A program made the translations under genes and the position numbers. From positions 1 to 13,900 of the forward strand of contig FR882194.1 of assembly GCA_000434935.1 (NCBI GenBank): 13,900 nucleotides of DNA, read 5' to 3'. This document shows positions 7,094-13,391 of the stretch, piece after piece (within the stretch, counting starts at the first letter, position 1; each line of letters opens with the position of its first letter). Below the pieces are notes generated by a model. The model was not told where the DNA came from, searched no databases, and saw nothing but the letters and a program-made list of their open reading frames with translations. This DNA comes from Bacteroides sp. CAG:709. GTDB taxonomy: Bacteria > Bacteroidota > Bacteroidia > Bacteroidales > UBA932.

Positions 7094-8089
7094 ATGGCAC
7101 TTTTTGAAAGCTACGAGCGTCGTATTGATAAGATCAATGCAACTCTCAACAAATATGGAATCAAAGACATCGATGATGCTAAGGCAATCTGCGATGCCAA
7201 GGGTATCGACCCTTACAAGATGTGCGAAGACACCCAGAAAATCTGCTTCGAGAACGCGAAGTGGGCTTATGTCGTAGGTGCAGCCATCGCTATAAAGAAA
7301 GGCGTAAAGTCTGCTGCTGAGGCTGCCGAGGCTATCGGTGAAGGTCTCCAGGCATTCTGCATCCCTGGTTCAGTTGCTGATGACCGTAAAGTAGGTCTCG
7401 GACACGGTAACCTCGCAGCCCGTCTCCTCAGCGAGAACACGGAGTGCTTCGCATTCCTTGCAGGTCACGAGTCTTATGCTGCCGCTGAAGGCGCTATCAA
7501 GATCGCAGAGATGGCCAACAAGGTTCGTCAGAAACCTCTCCGCGTCATCCTCAACGGTCTCGGAAAGGACGCTGCCAAGATCATTTCCCGTATCAACGGC
7601 TTCACATACGTACAGACACAGTTCGACTACTACTCAGGTGAGGTAAAAGTCATTTCTGAGACCAAGTACTCTGAGGGTGTACGTGGCGGTGTACGTTGCT
7701 ATGGCGCTGATGATGTTCGCGAAGGCGTTGCCATCATGTGGAAGGAGAACGTGGACATTTCCATCACCGGTAACTCCACCAACCCTACACGTTTCCAGCA
7801 CCCTGTAGCAGGAACATACAAGAAGGAGCGCGTGCTCGCAGGCAAGCCATACTTCTCAGTAGCATCAGGCGGCGGTACCGGACGTACACTTCACCCGGAC
7901 AACATGGCTGCAGGTCCAGCATCCTATGGTATGACTGACACCCTCGGCCGTATGCACTCTGACGCTCAGTTCGCAGGTTCATCTTCAGTTCCTGCTCACG
8001 TCGAGATGATGGGCTTCCTCGGAATGGGTAACAACCCTATGGTAGGTGCAACTGTTGCAGTAGCTGTGGCTGTCGCTCAGGCTATGTAA
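7094..8089 (+). CDS. GGGtGRT protein (family of unknown function)
   Basis: 331 residues, no signal peptide or membrane segment. The family-naming motif is present as GGGTGRT at 259-265 in SVASGGGTGRTLHPDNMAAG. Other conserved-looking parts are DDRKVGLGHGNLAARLL (96-112), LAGHESYAAAEGAIKIAEM (122-140), NGLGKDAAKIISRINGF (154-170), RGGVRCYGADDVREGVAIMWKENVDISITGNSTNP (197-231) and the C-terminal SSSVPAHVEMMGFLGMGNNPMVGATVAVAVA. Cysteines are C33, C44, C51, C89, C118 and C202. The Gly-rich motifs suggest nucleotide or phosphate binding, but this is inference; the biochemical role is not established. It forms an operon with the scaffold gene six bases upstream, shares its strong codon bias, and ends before a strong terminator. 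A joint role, with an Fe-S cluster delivered by the scaffold, is plausible. Confidence 0.9.
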   Translation: MALFESYERRIDKINATLNKYGIKDIDDAKAICDAKGIDPYKMCEDTQKICFENAKWAYVVGAAIAIKKGVKSAAEAAEAIGEGLQAFCIPGSVADDRKVGLGHGNLAARLLSENTECFAFLAGHESYAAAEGAIKIAEMANKVRQKPLRVILNGLGKDAAKIISRINGFTYVQTQFDYYSGEVKVISETKYSEGVRGGVRCYGADDVREGVAIMWKENVDISITGNSTNPTRFQHPVAGTYKKERVLAGKPYFSVASGGGTGRTLHPDNMAAGPASYGMTDTLGRMHSDAQFAGSSSVPAHVEMMGFLGMGNNPMVGATVAVAVAVAQAM

Positions 8090-8113
8090 TCAGGCATCTC
8101 GCCAAGATACAAT

Positions 8114-8150
8114 AAGCGGAACGTTCGAAATTGAGCGTTCCGCTTTTTTT
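8114..8150 (+). terminator. Strong intrinsic terminator of the scaffold/GGGtGRT operon
   Basis: AAGCGGAACGTTC (8114-8126) pairs with GAGCGTTCCGCTT (8133-8145) around GAAATT, with one G-T wobble. The T-run covers 8144-8150. The stop codon of the convergent gene (8149-8151) lies in the T-run, so the hairpin also sits just beyond that gene and may stop both transcripts. Confidence 0.9.
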
Positions 8151-8649
8151 ATTTATTGGTTTCAATTAATTTTTCCGCGACTATCCGCGCAGCCTCCCCG
8201 ATTATCTGCACACACGGCCGTTTCTTGTAATACTCCGCCGTGCGCTGCGACGGCATAGGGGTTTCGCGCTGTCCTGACTTGTCCAGACCAAGCAATTCGC
8301 GGCACACGATACTGCCGCCGTTTGCCGCCTTGAATTTCTCCGCAAACTCCTGAACGATAGCATAATTCGTCTTGCGGGCCTCCATATCGGCCGGAACATC
8401 GGCAGGAGAAATGAAACCCGCCATCATGGTACAGCCGCTGAAAGCGCCGCACACCTCACGAAGCCGTCCCATGCCGCCGCCGAAACCCGAACCTATTATC
8501 TTCAGCAATTTCTCATCAGCAATACCGGATGCCTCCAGGACATCGGCAAAAGCAAGTATCACTGACTGTGTACAATTGAATCCCTGTTTGAACAGCGCCT
8601 GCGCTTTCTCACTCCGTTCTTCCGGAGAAAATCCCTGCGGCAATTTCAT
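8149..8649 (-). CDS. C_GCAxxG_C_C family protein (possible redox or metal protein)
   Basis: 166 residues. The cysteine pattern that names the family is visible: C26 in GFNCTQSV, then GGGMGRLREVCGAFSGCTMM with C67 and C73 (VCGAxxGC), C116 in GSIVCRELLG and C146 in RPCVQIIGEAARIV. The Gly-rich GSGFGGGMGR (53-62) precedes the second cysteine. Family members are small cytosolic proteins found mainly in anaerobes and proposed to bind a metal or Fe-S centre or act in thiol redox; no activity is assigned. The ATG at 8649 is one base from the radA stop codon (TAA-T-ATG), so translation is probably coupled and both genes share the radA promoter. Confidence 0.88.
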   Translation of the reverse strand: MKLPQGFSPEERSEKAQALFKQGFNCTQSVILAFADVLEASGIADEKLLKIIGSGFGGGMGRLREVCGAFSGCTMMAGFISPADVPADMEARKTNYAIVQEFAEKFKAANGGSIVCRELLGLDKSGQRETPMPSQRTAEYYKKRPCVQIIGEAARIVAEKLIETNK

Positions 8650-8650
8650 A

Positions 8651-10021
8651 TTATTGTCTGAATAAATTTCTTACAAGTGCCGGAATATCAGCCACTTTCA
8701 CCACTTCGATACCCTTCGCGGCAGCATTGTCAATGGACGTGAATGAAGAAATGAATATCTTGCGGAAGCCTAGTTTTGCGGCCTCGATAACGCGACGCTC
8801 CGGCTGGTTCACCGGACGGATTTCGCCGCTCAAGCCTATTTCTCCAGCGAAACAGATATTGGCAGGAATCGCGAAATCGAAATTCGAAGAAAGGACTGCG
8901 CAGACCACCGCCAGGTCGCATGCCGGATCTGTAACTCTCAATCCTCCAGCCATATTCAGGAACACGTCCTTCATATTGAGCTTGAATCCCGCACGCTTTT
9001 CCAGCACGGCCAGAAGCATGTTCAATCTGCGGACATCGAAACCGGTCGCGGAACGCTGCGGTGTACCGTATGCGGCAGAACTTACAAGTGCCTGAACCTC
9101 GAAAAGGAATGGACGCATGCCATCCAGCATTGCACAGACGGCCGTACCGCTGAGCCCCTCCTCATGCATCGGCATCAGCATTTCCGACGGGTTGGTCACC
9201 TCACGCAACCCCTTGCCGGTCATCTCGAAAACAGCCAGCTCCGACGTGGAGCCGAAACGGTTCTTTATGCTCCGCAGAAGGCGGTAAGCCCCCTTGTTGT
9301 CACCCTCGAACTGGAGCACCACGTCCACGATATGTTCCAGAATCTTAGGTCCCGCGATGTAGCCGTCCTTGGTAATATGACCGATGAGAATCACCGGCAC
9401 GCCGGACATTTTCGCATAATGCAGCAGCATTGCCGTCACTTCCTTTATCTGCGAAACCGAGCCTGCGGAAGAATCGACATTGGAGGAGAACATGGTCTGC
9501 ACCGAGTCCACGACCATCAGGTCAGGCTTCAGAGCATCCGCTTGCGCAATGATGTTGCTTATGTCTGTCTCGCTGTAAATGAAGCAGTTGGAGTTGTCTC
9601 CACCAAGCCTGTCGGCACGCATTTTCACCTGCCTCGCGCTCTCCTCGCCCGACACGTACAATGTCTTCAGCGCAGGCGCGCCCAACGGAATCTGAAGGGA
9701 CAATGTGGATTTGCCGATGCCGGGCTCGCCGCCTATCAGGACCAATGAGCCTCTGACAATGCCTCCGCCGAGCAGCCGGTCGACTTCTGCCAATCCAAGT
9801 GAAATCCTGTTCTCTGCAGATGCTTCGATTTCTTTCAGATGCAATGGCCTGTGATTCGGCGCGACAGCTGCCTGTGACACGTTACGGGACGGCTTTCCTG
9901 TCGCCACGGTCTGTTCCACCATGGTATTCCACTCCCCGCATGCCGGACAACGCCCCATCCATTTGGGGCTTTCGTTTCCGCAATTCTTGCAGAACCACAC
10001 GGTCTTTTCCTTCGTTGCCAT
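8651..10021 (-). CDS. radA: DNA repair protein RadA (Sms)
   Basis: 456 residues, the normal length. An N-terminal four-cysteine zinc finger (C11, C14, C25, C28; CKNCG...CPACGEWN) is followed by a RecA-like ATPase with Walker A GGEPGIGKST (97-106), Walker B LMVVDSVQT (168-176), the RadA-specific KNRFG (253-257), and a C-terminal Lon-protease-like domain (about 285-456; MAGGLRVTDPACDLAVVCAVLSS, GLSGEIRPV). RadA is a DnaB-like helicase that promotes branch migration during recombinational repair. The start at 10021 places the zinc finger at the usual distance from the N-terminus. A TAnnTTTG element lies 20 bases upstream. It is first in a two-gene unit with the C_GCAxxG_C_C gene. Confidence 0.96.
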   Translation of the reverse strand: MATKEKTVWFCKNCGNESPKWMGRCPACGEWNTMVEQTVATGKPSRNVSQAAVAPNHRPLHLKEIEASAENRISLGLAEVDRLLGGGIVRGSLVLIGGEPGIGKSTLSLQIPLGAPALKTLYVSGEESARQVKMRADRLGGDNSNCFIYSETDISNIIAQADALKPDLMVVDSVQTMFSSNVDSSAGSVSQIKEVTAMLLHYAKMSGVPVILIGHITKDGYIAGPKILEHIVDVVLQFEGDNKGAYRLLRSIKNRFGSTSELAVFEMTGKGLREVTNPSEMLMPMHEEGLSGTAVCAMLDGMRPFLFEVQALVSSAAYGTPQRSATGFDVRRLNMLLAVLEKRAGFKLNMKDVFLNMAGGLRVTDPACDLAVVCAVLSSNFDFAIPANICFAGEIGLSGEIRPVNQPERRVIEAAKLGFRKIFISSFTSIDNAAAKGIEVVKVADIPALVRNLFRQ

Positions 10022-10041
10022 AATATAAGCGTTTCTTCCTG

Positions 10042-10049
10042 CAAATATA
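10042..10049 (-). promoter_or_regulatory. -7 element of radA
   Basis: On the minus strand TATATTTG matches TAnnTTTG, 20 bases before the radA ATG. The base region expected to hold TTTG at -33 (around 10070) does not match well. Confidence 0.55.
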
Positions 10050-10087
10050 ATACAAAAAAAGCAGCATCCTGAGTTACCTCAAGGTAC

Positions 10088-10137
10088 CGCAATTTTTCCT
10101 GCGCCCAAATATGGGCTCAATTAGGTTTTGCCTAATT
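10088..10137 (-). other. Cluster of short hairpins between the lipoprotein gene and radA
   Basis: AATTAGG-loop-CCTAATT (10119-10137) overlaps the lipoprotein stop codon. GCCCA-AATA-TGGGC (10103-10116) follows, then CGCA...TGCG (10088-10103). No U-tract follows on the minus strand, so factor-independent termination is doubtful. The stems may instead protect the 3' end of an abundant small mRNA or partly block read-through into radA. Confidence 0.45.
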
Positions 10138-10333
10138 ATTCAGCAACAACGCTATCAGCAGCAGCGCAGCAGCTTGAATCAGCGCAAGCAGCACAGCTAT
10201 CTGCTACACAGCAGGTGCTGTCAGCCTGAGCAGCTTCAGCCTCAGCAGCAGCTTTCTTAGAAGCATTGTTTCCGCAAGATGCAGCAGCAACCATCATGGC
10301 TACAACTGCCAAAGACATAAATACCTTCTTCAT
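10136..10333 (-). CDS. Small Cys/Ala-rich lipoprotein, function unknown
   Basis: 65 residues. An N-terminal lipoprotein signal (MKKVFMSLAVVAMMVAAASC) places the lipidated cysteine at C20, followed by GNN, with no Asp at +2. A charged Ala/Glu/Lys segment (SKKAAAEAEAAQ) acts as a spacer. The rest is a run of near-heptad units beginning ADS: ADSTCCV, ADSCAAC, ADSSCC and a final AADSVVAE, giving six cysteines (C41, C42, C47, C50, C55, C56). Such a tail could bind metal ions or form disulfides at the inner face of the outer membrane; this is inference. I recall similar small Cys-rich lipoproteins in Bacteroidales but no assigned role. It has the only other full TTTG-N19-TAnnTTTG promoter in the window and its own leader with a palindrome. 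Confidence 0.8.
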   Translation of the reverse strand: MKKVFMSLAVVAMMVAAASCGNNASKKAAAEAEAAQADSTCCVADSCAACADSSCCAAADSVVAE

Positions 10334-10344
10334 GGCTTTAAAAC

Positions 10345-10358
10345 TTTAACTAGTTAAA
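10345..10358. repeat. 14-bp AT-rich palindrome in the lipoprotein mRNA leader
   Basis: TTTAACTAGTTAAA is a perfect palindrome 12 bases upstream of the ATG at 10333 and inside the predicted transcript. It is followed by AACTAAAATTTT, and an inverted relative of that, AAAATTTTTTAGTT, lies upstream of the -33 element near 10420-10433. Together they flank the promoter and could be operator half-sites. Confidence 0.4.
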
Positions 10359-10377
10359 CTAAAATTTTATAACGCGG

Positions 10378-10408
10378 CAAAAGTACACTTATTTTGGATA
10401 ACTACAAA
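10378..10408 (-). promoter_or_regulatory. Strong Bacteroidetes-type promoter of the Cys-rich lipoprotein gene
   Basis: On the minus strand TTTG (10408-10405), a 19-base spacer and TACTTTTG (10385-10378) match both halves of the consensus. Transcription should start near 10370, leaving a leader of about 40 nt. Confidence 0.75.
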
Positions 10409-10453
10409 CAAAAATCTAAAATTTTTTAGTTAAAAAACGTAATTATCTAGAAA

Positions 10454-10960
10454 TTAGTGCTTTTGTAACGTTCTAGGCTCGTGAAAAACCTCCATTCCGT
10501 GAATATTTCCGTCGTCGATATGAAATCGTAAGGCAGTCCGCTCCACGTGCCATCCCTGGATGCCGCAAGCACCTGGATTGATATAGAGCACGCCGGCCGC
10601 AGGGTCGTTTTTCACCATGAGAATATGAGAATGACCGCACACGAAAATATCCGGAGAATAACGGGTGATCAATGCCCTTGCATTATAATCGTAATGTCCA
10701 GGACGGCCTCCGATATGCATCATGAGAACCCGCTTTCCCTCACATTCAAAACATTGATATTCAGGATATACCAGACGGATATCCTGACCGTCGCAATTTC
10801 CGTAGACGCCTTTCAGCGGCTTGAATGCGGCAATCGTGTCTGCGAAATTGATACTTCCGCCGAAATCTCCGGCATGCCACACCTCATCCACAGGCTCCAG
10901 AAACTCCTGGAATTCCGGACTGAACACGCCGTGCGTATCAGATATGATTCCGATGAACAT
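10454..10960 (-). CDS. YfcE/MJ0936-type metallophosphoesterase
   Basis: 168 residues, the usual size. All calcineurin-like metal-site motifs are present: D8-x-H10 in ISDTHG, D32 in HAGDFG, N55 in YGNCDG, H82 in MMHIGG, and H110-S-H112 in VCGHSHILMV. It is a single-domain, cytosolic, probably Mn-dependent phosphodiesterase; the cellular substrate is unknown for this group. Its ATG shares a base with the rsmE stop codon (TAATG), so it is translationally coupled and the last gene of the five-gene minus-strand unit. Beyond the stop the DNA is AT-rich, with CTAAAA/TTTTAG self-complementarity near 10416-10429 and Ts on the minus strand, perhaps a weak terminator before the lipoprotein promoter. Confidence 0.92.
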   Translation of the reverse strand: MFIGIISDTHGVFSPEFQEFLEPVDEVWHAGDFGGSINFADTIAAFKPLKGVYGNCDGQDIRLVYPEYQCFECEGKRVLMMHIGGRPGHYDYNARALITRYSPDIFVCGHSHILMVKNDPAAGVLYINPGACGIQGWHVERTALRFHIDDGNIHGMEVFHEPRTLQKH

Positions 10961-11682
10961 TATACTATATTTCGATAATAAACCATTGATACAGAAGCGA
11001 GTGCCGCAGTTTCCGTGCGAAGTCTGGACTCTCCGATATGCACAGGAACATAGCCGGCCGCCACTGCCGCATCGGCCTCTTCCCTGGAAAAATCACCCTC
11101 CGGTCCGATCAGGACAATCACCCTTTTAGCATCGTTCTTCTCCAGAACATCCCTTATCGAAGTCCTCTTCTGACCGTCTTCGAAACAGTACGCAATCATT
11201 TTCAGGGCATCTGTTTCTGCCGTGCTTTCAATGAATTCACGCACGGACATCACCTCCGAAAGCTCTGGTATAGAAGCCTTTAGAGACTGCTTGGTCGCCG
11301 ACAGGAGAATACGGTTCATCCTTTCCGGTTTAAGAATCTTCCTTTCGGAATGTTCGCCGATTACCGGCACGATTCTGTCCACCCCGAACTCGGTCGCTTT
11401 CTCCGCGAACCATTCGTAACGGTCAATGTTCTTGGTCGGACACACTGCCATGGTCAAATCATAAGGATGCCCGCCCCAGTTCTGATGTGCCTGCTCAATC
11501 CTGGCCTCCGCCCCTTTCGGCGAATCCACCACCAGAGTGCACTCGTACATAGTTCCATGGCCGTCAATGATATTGATACGGTCGCCGGCACGGTGCCTGA
11601 GGACCCTGACGCAATGCGCGGATTCCTCTTCTCCGAGTCGGCAAATGCCTCCGGCAATGTCTTCCGTCCAGAAAATCTCCAT
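10960..11682 (-). CDS. rsmE: 16S rRNA (uracil-1498-N3)-methyltransferase RsmE
   Basis: 240 residues, the normal length. An N-terminal PUA-like part (about 1-70; HCVRVLRHRAGDRINIIDG) precedes the SPOUT methyltransferase domain. The trefoil-knot motifs that bind S-adenosylmethionine are LIGPEGDFSREE (191-202) and IGESRLRTETAALASV (216-231). EKATEFGVDRIVPVIGEHSERK (94-115) is the other family signature. It methylates N3 of U1498 in the 16S rRNA of the assembled small subunit. It lies four bases after the threonylcarbamoyl-AMP synthase gene and overlaps the phosphoesterase start as TAATG. No separate promoter is visible. Confidence 0.95.
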   Translation of the reverse strand: MEIFWTEDIAGGICRLGEEESAHCVRVLRHRAGDRINIIDGHGTMYECTLVVDSPKGAEARIEQAHQNWGGHPYDLTMAVCPTKNIDRYEWFAEKATEFGVDRIVPVIGEHSERKILKPERMNRILLSATKQSLKASIPELSEVMSVREFIESTAETDALKMIAYCFEDGQKRTSIRDVLEKNDAKRVIVLIGPEGDFSREEADAAVAAGYVPVHIGESRLRTETAALASVSMVYYRNIV

Positions 11683-11686
11683 CGCT

Positions 11687-12307
11687 CTACTCCCTGATTA
11701 TCTGAATTCCGCCGTCCACATCGACCTTCATGATCTGCGAAGCCTGACCGGTCGAACCTTTTTCCAGTTTAGGCTCCACGATGTAGTCCACGGCCGATTT
11801 GATGGACTCCGGTATGTCAGCGAATTTATGCGGTGAAGGTTCACCTGAAATATTGGCTGACGTGGAGACAATCGGACGTCCCAGCTTGTAAATCAAATTC
11901 TGGCAGAACTCCATGGAAGGGATGCGTATGCCTACGCTTTCATCCTCAGCCACAGCATTATACGCCAGGAAATGTCTGTCAGCCACAGCCTTTTCTCCAT
12001 CTGCAGGGGCCTTGCCATGTATGGCGCCAGGATAAATCAACGTCATAGGCCTGTCATTGACCTCGACAAGCTGCACCGCGATATCCGGAATGACTTTTAC
12101 GAAACGGCAAATCATATCCATATCGGAAGCGAGCAGCACCAGCGCCTTGCTGTCTGAACGATGCTTGATTTCATAAATCTTGGCTACCGCCTCAGGATTC
12201 GTGGCATCGCAGCCAAGTCCCCATATGGTATCGGTAGGATAAAGGATGATTCCGCCCTCTTTAAGGACTTTAAGTGTCTCATCCACAATCATTTTCATGT
12301 CTTTCAT
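11687..12307 (-). CDS. tsaC: L-threonylcarbamoyladenylate synthase (YrdC/TsaC domain)
   Basis: 206 residues from the ATG at 12307. A single YrdC domain without the extra C-terminal domain of Sua5. Motifs: ILYPTDTIWGLGCDA (21-35), KHRSDSKALVLLAS (48-61), VGIRIP (125-130) and RPIVSTSANISGEPSP (144-159). It makes threonylcarbamoyl-AMP from threonine, bicarbonate and ATP, the first step of tRNA t6A37 synthesis. The frame can be extended to a TTG at 12319, but this would overlap the upstream gene by 11 bases. The ATG at 12307 follows the upstream TGA by one base (TGA-T-ATG), the same spacing as radA and its partner. An ATG at 12298 is also possible. Confidence 0.9.
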   Translation of the reverse strand: MKDMKMIVDETLKVLKEGGIILYPTDTIWGLGCDATNPEAVAKIYEIKHRSDSKALVLLASDMDMICRFVKVIPDIAVQLVEVNDRPMTLIYPGAIHGKAPADGEKAVADRHFLAYNAVAEDESVGIRIPSMEFCQNLIYKLGRPIVSTSANISGEPSPHKFADIPESIKSAVDYIVEPKLEKGSTGQASQIMKVDVDGGIQIIRE

Positions 12308-12308
12308 A

Positions 12309-13391
12309 TCATCTGGCAATTATGGCTTCCACCGGATAATGATCCGAGAAGCGTTTGTTTATCACTTTATGGGACAATGCGTTATAGCTTTCCGGAAACA
12401 GGATGTAGTCTATACGCAGTAACGGACGGAGCTTGGAGAATGTCGCACCCGCCCCCGAACCGGCCTCCTTGAAGGAATCCTTGCGTTTCCGGCTGAGGCG
12501 CCAATAGGTATAGGACATCGGCGTGTCATTGAAATCACCCGTCACAATCACATTTTCCCGACAATTTTCAATATCTTTCAGCACCTGCTCCACCTGCCTC
12601 GGCCGACGCACGATTGACCGTCTCATTTTCTCCTCCGTATCCTTCACAGCCTTCTTGTAATCCTTCTCCAGACCCGTCGCGAGTCGGGACAATGATATAT
12701 TGTAACTCTCGAAATGACAGTTATATACCCTCAATGTGTCACCGCCGATGCAATAGTCGGAATACAGAGCCATGTTCGAACTGTGTTCGAAATCAATGTG
12801 CCCTTTGGACAATGCCGGATAACGGCTGAAAGTAACATTGCCGCAGCTTCCATATTTGTTCACATTGACATAATATTGTATGTCGTAACCTTTCATCTGG
12901 CGGGAGAGGTAGCTGAGCACGCGCTCCTTATTCTGCACGTAAACTTCCTGGAGGCAGATGATGTCCGCGTCCCCGGCGCGCAGGAACGCCATTATGGAGT
13001 CGGCGCATTCCTTTCTGGATGAGAACGTCATACCTTGCGGCAGCGCGAAACGGCCGACATTGTAGGAGACGATTTTCAGGCCCTTGGAAGTATCGTCCCT
13101 GCTGGTGGAGAACCGGAAGAATTTCCCGAAAATCAGCAGCGTCGGGATCAATGCTACAAGCGGTATCACCACGGCCTTGGAACGGCGGAGAAGCGCCCAT
13201 ACGAGCAGCAGGACATTGACAAGCAGAAGCGGGTAGAACAACAGCCCGAATATGGTCATGAACCATGCCTTCGCCGGATTGACATAGATAGACAAGTAAC
13301 TGATTATCAGCAGTCCTGCGGATATTATCATCAATGTCCGCGAAGTGATGCCGAAGAACAGGCTATGTTTTCTCTTGCTCGTCAAAATCAA
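12309..13391 (-). CDS. Membrane-anchored endonuclease/exonuclease/phosphatase family protein
   Basis: 360 residues. Three N-terminal hydrophobic segments (about 19-37, 43-67 and 74-92) anchor a C-terminal EEP domain, probably on the periplasmic side. Catalytic and metal-site motifs are SYNVGRF (N111), LQEVY (E149), YNCHFES (H226), TGDFNDTP (D286, N288), RIDYILFP (D328) and SDHYPV (D350, H351). Substrate unknown: members cleave nucleic acids, sugar phosphates or phospholipids. No ATG exists before residue 21. The best start is the TTG at 13391, which overlaps the rhomboid stop as TTGA; a second TTG at 13385 is equally in frame. Both keep the first membrane segment, whereas Met21 would cut into it. 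Confidence 0.88.
   Translation of the reverse strand: MILTSKRKHSLFFGITSRTLMIISAGLLIISYLSIYVNPAKAWFMTIFGLLFYPLLLVNVLLLVWALLRRSKAVVIPLVALIPTLLIFGKFFRFSTSRDDTSKGLKIVSYNVGRFALPQGMTFSSRKECADSIMAFLRAGDADIICLQEVYVQNKERVLSYLSRQMKGYDIQYYVNVNKYGSCGNVTFSRYPALSKGHIDFEHSSNMALYSDYCIGGDTLRVYNCHFESYNISLSRLATGLEKDYKKAVKDTEEKMRRSIVRRPRQVEQVLKDIENCRENVIVTGDFNDTPMSYTYWRLSRKRKDSFKEAGSGAGATFSKLRPLLRIDYILFPESYNALSHKVINKRFSDHYPVEAIIAR

Noticed and set aside
9164..9748. Plus-strand 194-codon frame opposite radA.
   Set aside because: Antisense shadow of radA with no domain character.
10136..10333. Trinucleotide (GCA/GCT) repetition as an unstable microsatellite instead of a gene.
   Set aside because: The frame has an intact lipoprotein signal, a full promoter and irregular codons within the repeats, so coding explains it better.
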